NCBI GenBank assembly: GCA_010015655.1
Contig: ML976693.1
Span: forward strand, 352,622-416,621
Length of the DNA: 64,000 nt
Direction of reading: 5' to 3'
Source: Bimuria novae-zelandiae CBS 107.79
Lineage: Eukaryota; Ascomycota; Dothideomycetes; Pleosporales; Didymosphaeriaceae
The notes under the pieces were generated by a model. That model searched no databases, was not told the origin of the DNA, and saw only the letters and a list, made by a program, of their open reading frames with translations. Shown here in pieces: positions 47,146 to 57,624 of this stretch (positions are counted from its first letter, which is position 1; each line of letters starts with the position of its first letter). The translations under genes were made by a program, and so were the position numbers.

Positions 47146-48435
47146 TCAATACTTGAGATCGCTGGTTGTGACATCCTCAATGAAATGCGCCTCCCGATAC
47201 CCTCTCGTCCACCACAAATACCACGGCACAATCATCAACTTGATCTTGTGGCCCAACCACCCCGCATCGTTCACCGTCTTCACCACACTCTGGCTCTCGT
47301 CCCACGCGACCTCGATCCTGCCCCTGCGTAAACGCTCATATGCATCAAACGCTTGTTTCACGGGCGACCCGTCGTCCTTTTCCATCCACCGTCCCAGACA
47401 CCGCGCAAACAGCACGCCATCTTCGAATACGATGCCGGTAGATTCGCCTTGTGGCGGCATAGCGTGCGCCGAGTCGCCGATCAGCATGACGCGTTCGGTG
47501 GCCCATTTCCCGTCCTTGGAGAGGGTGAAGACAGGCCACAGGAAGAGGTCCTGCACGTCTTCAATGAGGTGATTGACGAGCGGGTTGTTAGCGCTAGAAT
47601 ATCTTTCCAGGATATCTTGTCGCGTCTTTTCGGCGTCGGCACCGCGTGCTTTCCAACCGTCTCTTGATTCAATTTCCGGTATCTGCATGAGGGCGCCGAC
47701 GTAGATGGAGTCTTGCTTCTCATCGTGGAAAGACGTGAGCAGCATGCCGCGGCGGCCAAAGTTCATCGCAGAAGTCTCAAAATGGGTGTCCTCGTACTCT
47801 CCCGAGGGCGTCTTTCGTCTGGGTGCGAAGCCGAACGCGTTGCAAATGCCCGAGTACACGCTCTTCCTCTCGGGCTCAACGTGCTTCAGACGGGTGACGG
47901 AGTGGATGCCGTCGCAGCCGATGAGGATGTCTGCTGTGACGGTCTCGCCGCTGACAAATGTGAGCCGCACACCATTGGCATCTTCCTTGATGCCGGTAGT
48001 TTTCATGCCGCAGATGAGCTTGATGTTGGAGTGTTTGTCGATGGCCGCTAGGACGCCTTTCAAACTCTCTCCTCGTGTTATCCTGAGCGCTGCAAAGGGT
48101 GGGTTCCCCAGACCGTTACCGTCTGGGCCGCGGAAGCTGCTCTCGGAGAGCTTAGAGCCGGTGTATAGATCGAACACTTCGACCGCGCCGCACTCCTTGC
48201 CGTAATGGTTCGCACGGATCTCTTGGAGGGCACCTAGATGTGAGAGAAGCCGTAGAGCGTTGGGTGTGAGGTTGACAGCTCCGCCGATAGTTGCAGGCTC
48301 TGGGCGGATTTCGTATAGCGTTATTTGGGGTGGTGGCCGCGAAGCAGGAGCAAATTTTGTAAGAGCTAGGGCTGTGGTTAGGCCAGCGATGCCACCGCCG
48401 AGAATAATGATGTTGAGTGGGGCAACCTCCGACAT
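47146..48435 (-). CDS. FAD-dependent monooxygenase (group A, salicylate hydroxylase-like)
   Basis: Intronless 429-aa flavoprotein predicted to hydroxylate an aromatic substrate with NAD(P)H and O2. The dinucleotide motif is GGGIAG (13-18), with E42 at the end of the second strand binding the ribose. The DG motif is ILIGCDGIHSVTR (middle third) and the GD motif MLIGDSAHAMPPQGESTG (near 310-325). These three together define class A flavin hydroxylases. No signal peptide is present; the last 50 residues carry WLGHKIKLMIVPWYLWW, a hydrophobic stretch that could touch membranes. The gene stands between the AT block and ILM1 with no pathway partner beside it, so the substrate is unknown. The start is the only ATG before the Rossmann fold. 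Confidence 0.9.
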   Translation of the reverse strand: MSEVAPLNIIILGGGIAGLTTALALTKFAPASRPPPQITLYEIRPEPATIGGAVNLTPNALRLLSHLGALQEIRANHYGKECGAVEVFDLYTGSKLSESSFRGPDGNGLGNPPFAALRITRGESLKGVLAAIDKHSNIKLICGMKTTGIKEDANGVRLTFVSGETVTADILIGCDGIHSVTRLKHVEPERKSVYSGICNAFGFAPRRKTPSGEYEDTHFETSAMNFGRRGMLLTSFHDEKQDSIYVGALMQIPEIESRDGWKARGADAEKTRQDILERYSSANNPLVNHLIEDVQDLFLWPVFTLSKDGKWATERVMLIGDSAHAMPPQGESTGIVFEDGVLFARCLGRWMEKDDGSPVKQAFDAYERLRRGRIEVAWDESQSVVKTVNDAGWLGHKIKLMIVPWYLWWTRGYREAHFIEDVTTSDLKY

Positions 48436-48852
48436 TGTTGTTGTTTGGGTGGGGTTAGGGTTAGCTGGAGCGACAGGAGCAGCAGTGCAAAAGAGCCTTC
48501 CGGTCCCAGTTCACAATTTCAGTCGCAAATATCAGGTTTTATTCTCCATAACATATTCAAGCTGCGGCTCGGTGTAGGACGGGCTGACCATACCCTATTG
48601 GACGGCGGAGGGCGAGTCTCGGCAGAAGTTGGGGAACCGATACGCGGTCCCGAAGCCATCGGAGGTACCAAATCCTCCACAACAGTACGCGACTTACGAT
48701 CTGAATGTTGTCGCGACGCTAATTCGAACATGGTTCCAAACGCCGCGGCGATCATTGGTCCATTTGGGTCGCATCATGTTGCTGGTGAATGAGCAGAGGA
48801 AGGCACACCTAGACGGATGAACAGCATCGTTATTGCATAGGTAGCGTTACTG

Positions 48853-49479
48853 CTACAACATGTTCTGCTCCGCCCGCCTCTTCTCCATGAGGCGTATGGC
48901 TCTCTGGCGTCGCTCGTCGCGTAACGTGATGAAGACCTGCACCCTGTCAGCGGCCCTTCTCCTGGACCAGGCAAACCGGCGCATGGACTCACCCAGAACC
49001 AGACGGTAAGCTCTACGAATCCAAACGCGAAGACAACGCTATTCTTCAGATGCTCACCCGCACCGCTTCCGCTGCTCCCAAACACACCTCCCTGCTTAAA
49101 TGCATACGAGTAGCCTGTCAGACCGAAGAGGAAGGCGAGCCTGACAGGTGTCTGAGTGCCCCAGTATGCTTCGGTGGCTTCTTCTGACATGGATAGCGCG
49201 GTGAGGTCGGTGAGGCCGAGGAAGGCGAGGAGGACTGCGATGAAGGCCGTCGTTGCCGAGGGTTTGAGGAATTCGCGAGGCGTAGGCTGGGCGACACATC
49301 AATTTTGGCTCAATATATGTGCGATTATCCGCGGGACTCACCAGCCGCATGGCTTCCCCTAGCAGGAAGACCATGTTCTGCTCTGCTACCATCCTGGGGT
49401 TCCTTAACACGAACACGGCGAGGGTGATGTGGAAGAGCGACAGCCCACGTATGATGGTGTATGCAGAGAAGATGGCCAT
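48853..49479 (-). CDS. ILM1: ILM1-like ER membrane protein
   Basis: Predicted 171-aa four-helix membrane protein of the Ilm1 family (Increased loss of mitochondrial DNA 1). Exons are 49479-49342, 49286-48993 and 48936-48853, with introns of 55 bp (GTGAGT...CGCCCAG) and 56 bp (GTGAGT...GTGCAG), both phase 0. The family landmarks are in order: MAIFSAYTIIRGLSLFHITL, LRNPRMVAEQNMVFLLGEAM, TAFIAVLLAFLGLTDL, YWGTQTPVRLAFLFGLTGYS, NSVVFAFGFVELTVWFW and the basic tail VFITLRDERRQRAIRLMEKR. An upstream in-frame ATG (49668) would add 63 residues not expected for the family, so I chose 49479. It is divergent from the dipeptidase gene, with about 240 bp between starts. The molecular role of Ilm1 proteins is poorly defined. 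Confidence 0.85.
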
Positions 49480-49722
49480 ATCTACAAACGGGCAACACAA
49501 CAGCAGCAAGATGGCCACGAAATGTGCTTTGTTGTAAAGCGGCAGCAATTCACGTCTGCGTGGGTTGAGGAAGGATCCAGGAACGCTTGCGAGCCCAAGC
49601 CACCTTCCCAAAGTGGAATAGACACGATTGATGATTCCGTAATCAATATCCATGTCGAACTGCGACACGACGACTGTTGTGCTTGCCCATTACCGACCTG
49701 CGGTATCCTACTCAGCGAGATT

Positions 49723-51185
49723 ATGGGAAAGCAGTCCGGTATCGTCCGAGACGTGGAGCAGACTGCAGCTTCATCATCACCCTACTCGTCACGGTACTGC
49801 TACAGACAGTGTATTTCTTTCTACATCCATTGTCGAACCTCTTCCAAAACAAATCGTTTCGTCATGCGCTGGAAAGCCTCACATTCGAGCAACGAGCTTA
49901 CAAGATATTGAAAGAGAATCCCCTCATCGGTGAGAACCTCGGTCAACTTTCATATAAACATACTGCTTACTCCATATAGATGGTCACAACGATCTCCTAA
50001 TCTCCCTCCGTGGCCTGTACCAAAACCACATCTACGGCCATGACTTCAAGGAGAAATTCGAAAATGGCGGCTTCCCACAGCACGTGGATCTCCCCCGCCT
50101 AGAGGTGGGCATGCAAGGCGGCGCTTTCTGGAGCGCCTTCATGCCCTGCCCAGGTGGAAACGGAACAGACTTCTCCACCTCGAAATACGCACCCAGCCAG
50201 TCACTTCCTCCCTATCCCTCTAAACCATACTCATCCTTTTAGTCGTCAAAATGGCACTCGAAGCGCTCGACACGTACAACCGCCTCGGCCAGTTGTATCC
50301 CAAGTACTTCACCTTGAGTCCGGATAGCCATGCTGCCGAAAAAGCTTTCAAAGATGGTACATTGATCTCGCCCGTCATCATCGAAGGTCTCCACCAAATT
50401 GGCAACTCCCTCTCCATGCTGCGTCTGTACCACAAACTCGGCGTGCGCTATGCAACGCTGACGTGGAACTGCCACAACGCATACGCCGACGCCGCGCTCG
50501 AGTCCAACGACGACTTCAGCGCGCGCATCGCCACGCCCTACTGGCACGGCCTCTCGCTCGCGGGTCGATCCCTCGTGCTCGAGATGAACCGGCTGGGCAT
50601 GCTGGTCGACCTCGCGCACGTGAGCGTCGCCACGATGCGCGACGTGCTCATCGGCAACGGCACCGCCGCGTGGAAAGGGTCTATTGTGCCGCCCATTTTC
50701 AGTCACAGCTCTGCGCACGCCATCTATCCACATCCGCGCAATGTGCCTGACGACATTTTGCACTTGGTAAAGAAACGAAATTCCATTGTGATGGTGAATT
50801 TCAGCCCCGGTTTTATCTCATGTAAGCCTGGGGAGACGCCTGGCGATCTCCCGATCTTCGATCCGGAGAACTCGACGCTGAAGCATGTGGTCAAGCATAT
50901 CAGACACATTGGCGAACTTATTGGGTACGACCACGTCGGGTTATGCACGGATTATGATGGTATCGATAGCACGCCTCAGGGCTGGAGGATATTTCCAAGT
51001 TCCCGGACTTGGTGGCTGAGCTGCTTCGCCAGGGTATCAGCGATGAGGACGTGGGAAAGATCGTGGGGCGGAATATACTGCGCGTGTGGAGAGAGGCGGA
51101 CGAAGTGGCAGCGAAGCTCCAGAAGACCATGGTGCCGCTGGAGGATCAGATAAGGAATCCGTGGCAGGAGAAGAGTGGGCTTTGA
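49723..51185 (+). CDS. Membrane dipeptidase, peptidase family M19, with apparent frameshifts
   Basis: Zinc dipeptidase of the renal-dipeptidase type, probably a type II membrane protein (FIITLLVTVLLQTVYFFL near the N-terminus). Exons are about 49723-49929, 49980-50195 and 50243-51185. Intron 1 (50 bp, GTGAGA...ATATAG) joins NPLI to DGHNDLLISL. Intron 2 (47 bp) is best read as a GC-AG intron, joining KYAP-I-VKMALEALDTY. Metal ligands are all visible: H and D in DGHND, E in VIIEGLHQIGNS, H in LVDLAHVS and H in PIFSHSSA. Two problems: the ATG at 49723 (MGKQSGIVRDVEQTAA) is one base out of frame with the TM segment (shift near 49770). Another one-base shift lies at about 50979-50982, after STPQ and before GLEDISKFPDL; the C-terminus then runs to 51185 (NPWQEKSGL). 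Either both are sequencing deletions in short runs or the gene is decaying. Confidence 0.75.
50196..50242 (+). other. Probable GC-AG intron of the dipeptidase gene
   Basis: Donor A|GCCAGT, acceptor TTTTAG, 47 bp. Using GC at the donor restores YAPIVKMALEALD; the nearby GT donor (CA|GTCACT) leaves the wrong phase. Confidence 0.5.
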
Positions 51186-51545
51186 TTCCCCCTGCTCCTT
51201 TTCAAGTGGAACATGTATGTATTACGAAGTCATCGAGAGTCCGGCATAGGTGATACATATAGTAGATTATTGTATTAATGAGTGGGCCGCCAGTTGTACG
51301 ATTGCCAGGGACCGCCAAAATAACTGCATGTAACAAACGTTCTATGGGGATATCTCAAGGAGCGGGCCGCCAGTTCGTCATGGTTGCCGGGGACCGCTAT
51401 GCAGGAAACAAAGAACCAACCGCCATTTTGTCGATTGCCGGGGACCGCTAAATGCCGCTTCGAATCAAATCCAACCAAAACATGGGAAGAGTGTTCAGAG
51501 GACTACCCAAGGACAGCCACAGGAGGTGAAGAGAGGGTGAGGATC
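51186..51545. repeat. Intergenic spacer with three copies of a ~33-bp repeat
   Basis: Between convergent genes. Copies at 51284-51316, 51364-51397 and about 51421-51449 share GGGCCGCCAGTT, then ATTGCCGGGGACCGC. Spacing is 80 and 57 bp. Otherwise nothing is seen. Confidence 0.7.
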
Positions 51546-52947
51546 TCACAGCTTCGCCTCCAACTGCAGCACCTCCTCAACCCCCGGCCACTGCGGCCGC
51601 ACGGGCGCCCTCTCCGGTACCGCAGGCTCATAAACGTCCTCCTTCTGGTCCTGTTGCCGAGATTCACGCTCGGGCGAAGAGCGAAGCGGCTGCTCCAGAT
51701 ACGCATACTCTTTCCGCCACTCAGCCAACATATCGACAGTGACGTTGCTCCCACCGCACAGCACGATGACGACTCTCTCATCGGGCCGTACAGGGCGACC
51801 AAGCGCCTTCTCTAAGCGCCCATCATAGCACAGCGCAACGTTAACGCCGCACGCCAGCTCCACCATGACCCTCTCGTCGTCGGCAAGTCGCCAGCATCCC
51901 ATGGCGGCCTCGGCATCGGGGAGCACAACGCCGCGGAACGTTGCTCGCTGCGCAACATCCAGCGTCATTTGCGTGACCTGTGCACATCCTAGAGATGTGG
52001 CCTGGCTCGTTATGCGCGGGAGCGTGACGAGCTGACCGGCGCGCACAGCGGCCGCGAGGCTCTCGGCACCTGCGGTTTCGACGCCCACGACAGTGGTGGA
52101 AGCGGCGAGCTGAAGGTCGTCGAGCGCCATGGCGACGCCGTTGAGCAGGCCGCCGCCGCCGACGGAGCACACGACGATGTCGGCGGGGGCGCTGGGCGGC
52201 ATTTGCGCGGCGATTTCGTACATGAGGGTGGAGTTGCCGGCCCAGATGTCCGGATGGTCGAAGGGAGGCGCGTAGATGGCTGCTTCGCCGGCCTAGCCAG
52301 ACTGTTAGCATTTCTAGCCCTTTTGGTGATGCTGTGGGTGCGGTCGGCGAAAAAAAGGGGAGGGGAAGGGGCTGTACCTGCGGCATCAAGTGCTCCCTCA
52401 TAAACTTGTCTGCATCCGCCCATGCGTCGCCGTGCTGCAGCACTTGATACGCGCCCGCAGTCCTGATCTTGGTGACCATCAGCTGCTTGACCGTCGAGGG
52501 CACGACGACGGTGCAGGGTAGGCCCAGCGTGCGGGAAGCGTGCACAGCAGCCAGGCCCGCATTACCGCCGGAAGAGCAGAAGATATGTGGGTTGGCAATG
52601 TGCGACGCAAGTTCTTCAACGCGTCGAAGGAGATAGTGCCCTATGCCCCTGCGTAGAGTCAGGATCGGTTTCCTGATAGGGCGGAGATGCAGGGCTTACC
52701 GTGACTTGAACGATCCAGAGGGCTGGAGGGTCTCCATCTTGAGGAAGATTCTGCTTCTACGATTTAGAAATGGCTAATCACGTGGAGACAACGAAGGCGA
52801 CGCAGCATGATGGAAGGGTTGAAGTGCAGCTGGAGCATGACCGTACCATCCCGCGGCCTGAGAGAGGGCATACGACTCCCGGAGCGGCGTCTCGACCCAT
52901 GGCCTGGACTGCTCCTGTGACGACTGGAGAGAGGCTGCAGAAGTCAT
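51546..52947 (-). CDS. L-serine/L-threonine dehydratase (PLP enzyme, CHA1-like)
   Basis: Predicted 390-aa cytosolic PLP enzyme deaminating L-serine to pyruvate and L-threonine to 2-oxobutyrate. Four exons: 52947-52847, 52753-52700, 52648-52378 and 52292-51546, with introns of 93, 51 and 85 bp. Every join gives the family sequence: ALSQAAG-C-RIFLKMETLQPSG, SFKS-R-GIGHYLLRR, HLMPQ-AGEAAIYAPPFDHP. The Schiff-base lysine is K50 (SGSFKSRG). The phosphate-binding loop is SSGGNAGLA, and the glycine loop SVGGGGLLNGV. The C-terminus has about 55 extra hydrophilic residues rich in Arg, Glu and Pro. The first intron uses an AAG acceptor (GTAGAAG|C), the only choice that avoids a stop. No amino-acid binding ACT domain is present, which fits catabolic rather than biosynthetic dehydratase. 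Confidence 0.9.
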
Positions 52948-53440
52948 TCTGGTCTGTCCGAATGCTGTCGCCCGGCGTTGTGTGCTGGATAGTAGGAAGG
53001 TTTTGCGAAAACAATCGTCTAAGTCAACAGCAAGCGGATGTGTGTGCGATGATAGAGACAAGAGTGGCTATCGAGGTTGACGGTACGCTATACTACCTAT
53101 ATACCCTCCCGCGGTCTGCCCCTCGCAATGAATAATCGCAGCCAATTTCCCGACGGAAATCCTTATCGCATGGAGGCCAACGAGGAGCTCAGCGATGACT
53201 TTTCCATGACGGGCCGACGCGTTGGGAGACGGTGTGGTGCAAACGGGCGCCGTGGATCTGAGACCTAAACACGGTTGGCCTTTCCTTGAGCGGCTATCGA
53301 CGGCAGGCGTTCTACCGTGACACACCGCCCGGCTCTGCATCGGCACAACGCAGCCGCTTCACAGGGAACTATTAATCATAGCAATGCCACCTACGCCGCT
53401 GCTTCAATCATACCACGTAGCAATACTGCTGCTACGAGTA
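52948..53440. other. Intergenic region
   Basis: About 490 bp between the dehydratase start and the prenyltransferase stop. Frames seen on either strand are not gene-like. It presumably holds the dehydratase promoter. Confidence 0.45.
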
Positions 53441-54497
53441 CTATGCTGCTATTGCTTGCCCCTCGAGCAGGCTCTTCCTGTACTGCCAGTAGTGCGCCCG
53501 AATGGGATCGAACCTCGTCGCAAGCAGCTCCAGTGCCTGCTTGGCGTCGTCTCTGCTGCCCTCTTCCTCTGCGTACACGTCGGCCAGCAGGTCGAGCGCA
53601 TGGCTAGAGTAGATGTCGTCCGGGCGTTGCACGTCGGCGAATTCGAGCGCAAACTCCTTGAGCGTCGACGCGGGAAGGTTGGCAGCGCGAACAATGCCTT
53701 TGAGGTAGTTCCACGGACTCTGGTTCTGCGGTGCCTTTCGGATGGCGTACTTTGCATACCTGTTGTTCACGTCAGCCCGCCGTCTGCCATGGGAGGCACT
53801 GAGTCACATGCTCTAGCTCTCTCGCGACCGCGTCCTCACTTCCGAGCTTGCCACGCTGTAGATAGTAGCGGTGGTTCCATGCAGAGTTATTGCGCACATC
53901 CGCCTCGATCATGCTCTCTATCCACCTGAGCTCGTCCTCCTGGTCGAACAGGTTGAAGCGCCCGACCAACCACTGCCGGTAGCTCCAGACGTGGTAGTTC
54001 TTGGAATCTTCTTTGAGCATGATCGCGATGAAGTCGGCCTCGCCTTTGGGCGAACCAAGTGCATCGACGATTGTTTGGCGGTGGTGCCAGATCTGGTAGT
54101 TCTTGAGATGCTGGAGCGCCGTCGGATTCAGCCAGTCAATCTCTTTGCGCAAGTCGGCCTTGATCTCATGCAGGATTTTGGCGCGGTAGAGCCTGCACGT
54201 GTCAGGATTCTGTACATCATGCGAAACACAGCGACTACAGGGCGCACGCAAATTGCCTTACCAGACGGTGTAGTGGGCTGGGTTCATGGAGATGATGTGC
54301 TCCGTAAGTTGCAGTGCACGCTCGCTGTACTCATTCTTGGCCATGACAGCGCGCAAGTAGCCCATAGCCTCGCTGTATTCATCCGTGTACGCAATTGCAG
54401 CAAGCGGGTGCAGCGCCCCGTCGTCTTGCGGAATCGCCTCGACGTCCTCCCATGCCGGATCGTCGTGGTAATATTTGGCGTCTTCGTCCTCGGGCAT
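53441..54497 (-). CDS. RAM2: Protein farnesyltransferase / geranylgeranyltransferase I alpha subunit
   Basis: Predicted 311-aa shared alpha subunit of cytosolic CaaX prenyltransferases. Exons are 54497-54262, 54192-53812 and 53759-53441. Intron 1 (69 bp) is GTAAGG...GTGCAG and joins NPAHYTVW to LYRAKIL. Intron 2 (52 bp) is read as GC-AG (GCATGT...AACAG), joining ARELE to YAKYAIRKAPQNQ; no GT donor nearby keeps the frame. PFTA repeats are plain: HYTVWLYR, NYQIWHHRQTIV, NYHVWSYRQWLV, NSAWNHRYYL, QSPWNYLKG. I chose ATG 54497 (MPEDEDAKYYHDDPAWEDVE); an in-frame ATG at 54560 would add a hydrophobic 21-residue stretch not expected in this cytosolic protein. The gene is independent of its neighbours. 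Confidence 0.9.
53760..53811 (-). other. GC-AG intron of the prenyltransferase alpha gene
   Basis: GA|GCATGT donor and AACAG|G acceptor, 52 bp. It restores RELE-YAKYAIRKAP; no GT-AG alternative gives that frame. Confidence 0.65.
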
Positions 54498-56890
54498 CGT
54501 GAATACCTTTAGCAAGCGGTATGGGATGCGGAGCACCGTGGAAAGCAGCGTGACGGCCATTACGGTGGGGTTCGCCTTATTTGAGGGCAGTGCTTGGCGA
54601 TCGCGCCTCTTTCTACCTCCACCAACACAACAATATTAAGCATTCCTCAAAAGCCTCGCACCGGATGAGGTCACGCGCGGAGCTTGGATGCATATACTAC
54701 GGCCATATGCATCATGGCCATCGATTCAGGGCCTCACTGTCTCGTAACATGTGGGCAACCTTGGAACGACTCATTGATGTAGTCAATTTTTGAGCCCGCC
54801 GTCATGAAGCTCAATTCGATTGCTTGCTGCATATCATTCTACTCAAACCATGACCGAGCCTTTCGTCTCTCTCCCACCGAATACATCTGACCCCATACTA
54901 GCTTTCAACCGCTGCCCTTAATACCACACTTGTCAAAAATCAAGTATACTTGCAAATCTAACTTTTTAAGTTAATAAATCTATAAGCCTCTTAAATTAAG
55001 TCTCCTAATTTAGATTTAGGAGGAATTTAAGTCTTAGTAAATAGCTTAATTTATAAATTTAGTAAATTTAATTAGCTCTAAATACCAAGTTATTAGTAGC
55101 TAAATTAGTGTTATAATTAGCTATTATTATATTAGCACTAGCTTAAGGGGCTTTAAATATTTTACCTAGCTATCTTATATTTACCTAACGCGTCTCTATT
55201 ACTTATATTACGTACTTTTTATATTATTAAAGCTATTTAAAGTACCTCTAGCGTACTTATTAGTGTTATTAGACCTGCTAATAGCCTAGCTGTATCGGCG
55301 CAGGTCACTCAAAGGATCGATGTTGGCGTATCTCCTAGCAGAGGCATGTGGGAGTGCGTGTATAAGAATGTAGCCTCGAATGAATTAAGTGCCTATAGGC
55401 CTGGTACGAAAGGATACGGAAAAGGTACTGAACTACAAAGGCCCCAAGCTCCTCTAAATACACCTCTTCCCAGATGGCTAGCTAGCACATAACTGCCATA
55501 GGTTGACCGTCGGTCTGATGGATCCGAAATAGGTCCGAATCGGATTCGTAGTTCCCCATCGGTCTGATAGATCCGAAATTGGTCCGATACGGATGAGTGT
55601 CGGTTTTCGGATGATCTCGAATCCTGTCTTGACTAGCCAAGGGTTCTCGTGTCGACGAGCGATTGTTCCTGTTACACTAGCATGCTATCTAAACGCGTAA
55701 TCTAAGCTACTAGTAGCACCCCCCTTTCTGCCCAACGCGTGCGCGTCCCCATGCTTAAAGCTATTAAGGACAATAGTCTGCCTCGTGGCATGGCTAGCTA
55801 GCCTATTAAGCTTACTAATACGCCAGAAGAGCTACTAAAAACGTAAATTAAAATACTAAAAGCCTTTTTTAAGGTATTAAAGAGCTCTTAAATAGACGCT
55901 AACTTACTAAATAAGTAACTATAAAAGCTTTAAGTGCTTACGTAAGTAGCGAAGGCATCTATTATTACGCTAGCTAAGGCTTTAATTATAATAATAATAG
56001 TTTAATTAATAAGGAGGGTAAGGATAGCAAGAAGAGCTTTAATAGCTATTTTAAAAATATATTTAAAGGCCTTAATGTTATAAAGGGCTATACGTACCTA
56101 AGCCTGTTCCGAGTGAGGGGAGGATAGGTTAAGGATAAAACTCCTTATAGATATTTAGTAGTTAAAAGCTAGGGAGGACAATACAGTAGATTATAAATAA
56201 TCTAATTCTAAAATAAACTATAGAATAACGAACTAGGAGATTTACTAATCTATTATAAAAGATATACTCGTAGTATTAAGAGAATTAACTATAAGGAGTA
56301 GGAAAGGTATAGAAAAATTATTAGACTATATACTATTTATCTTATCCTTTACTATTATCTAAATTATCTTTATAGTTCCGCTAAGGCCTTCCTTTTAGAG
56401 GTAGTCCTTAAAACTTACTATAGTCCTAATCCTTATACGGGACTTCATACTTATACAGAACTATATTATATAATTACTAACCTAAGCTACCCCGCGTCTT
56501 TTTATGTTTTTCTAACCTAATTATTTTATTAATAATAATCCTCTTAGCGTAATTATTTAGTCTTTTTATTTTTATAAAGTTTATAATTATAATACTATCC
56601 CTTCTCTTAAAGCAATTATCCTAATACTTTATTTTATTATATTACTATACTATTAGTATATAAATTTTAATTTTTATAAAGGTGCGCGTCTTTACATTTT
56701 AAAGTAAGTTATAATCTTCCCTTATCTTATTAATTATACTAAAAGCTTTTTATTTATTTATTTATTACTACCTATCGTACCTGTACGGAAAAGGTAGAGT
56801 CTTAAGGTCTAAAAATAATATCATAGGCAATCGGTGATTTACAGAGGTCACAAAAATCTTGGAATAGTCTATTAATACAATGGGTTGTAC
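54498..56890. other. Intergenic region with a second AT-rich RIP-like block
   Basis: 54498-54900 is normal. About 54950-55300 and 55690-56880 are strongly AT-shifted with stops in all frames; no transposon motif could be named. ACTTGTCAAAAATCAAGT (54927-54944) is a small palindrome at the left border. 55305-55690 is a GC-balanced island with two 33-34-bp repeats. Confidence 0.5.
55511..55593. repeat. Two imperfect direct repeats in a GC island
   Basis: CGGTCTGATGGATCCGAAAT (55511-) recurs as CGGTCTGATAGATCCGAAAT (55560-), each continuing AGGTCCGA/TGGTCCGA and ending CGGA. It is possibly part of a solo LTR or transposon end. Confidence 0.6.
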
Positions 56891-57040
56891 GCTTATGTAA
56901 AGAGCTTCCTGATTAAATGAATTCTGCTCAACAGATGCTATGAACTGATTGCAACCTCAACCTCATATATTCGCCACCAATAAACTCCCCAGCCTATTAT
57001 TCCCTCATACTGTTTCTTCAAATTGTTCTCCGGAAACGGC

Positions 57041-57624
57041 TCACATGAAACTTGGTCCAAACTTTCCAAGACTGCGTGCCTGGAGAGTTTTTGCTGCGTT
57101 GTAATTTGGCTGGGCGTCTCCGAATCCACATCCCCCATCACGCTCTTGCGCTACCGCTGGGCCAGCGCACTTGCCAGATTTGAACCCACAACAAGCGGAT
57201 TGGCACTCCGCATCCGATGCGCATGCGCCCGTGATGAACTGAGTCCCTAATGCTTTTCCGGATCCAGCCCCAGCAGCCGAAGAAGCAGCTGGAGATGTTG
57301 CTGCACTGCTCGAAGCGGCTGTGTTCCCGTTGCCGCCCGCTGCAGCTCCAGTATTCGCGTTAGGGCCGGCATTGGGTGTTGCATCGCCAAAGCCACATCC
57401 CCCATCTCTTTCCTGTGCAGGTATCGGAGCTGCGCACTTGCCCGAATTAAATCCGCAACATACAGAAGCGCAGTCGGCGTCAGATGTGCAATTGCCAGTG
57501 ATGAATTGCGTGCCTTGGGCAGCAGCGTAGAGAGAGACTGTTCCAAGGTCAGCGATGTCTCTTCCCAGAAAATCGAGGACGTCTTACAATTAAGAAGAAC
57601 CAAAACCTTCAGAAGTGGGGCCAT
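57041..57624 (-). CDS. Secreted cysteine-rich protein with duplicated BAS2-like domain (candidate effector)
   Basis: Predicted 177-aa secreted protein. Exon 1 is 57624-57588 and exon 2 57537-57041; the 50-bp intron (GTAAGA...GGAACAG) lies inside the signal peptide (MAPLLKVLVLLNFSLYAAA, cleavage before QGTQF). Two six-cysteine domains follow, exactly 89 residues apart: C29, C35, C39, C40, C47, C60 and C118, C124, C128, C129, C136, C149 (pattern C-x5-C-x3-CC-x6-C-x12-C). Both contain QFITG, CCGF.SGKCA and AQERDGGCGFGDA. An Ala/Ser/Gly-rich linker (about 66-107) joins them. The single domain resembles biotrophy-associated secreted protein 2 of plant-infecting fungi. That the protein acts on a host is inference from family, secretion and location beside an AT-rich block. 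No membrane anchor or retention signal is seen. Confidence 0.88.

Noticed and set aside
50463..50763. Arg-rich frames on both strands within the dipeptidase gene
   Set aside because: GC-rich shadow frames; the M19 motifs fix the true frame.
53871..54512. 213-codon plus-strand frame opposite the prenyltransferase alpha gene
   Set aside because: It is antisense to PFTA repeats; codon pattern and lack of domains mark it as a shadow.
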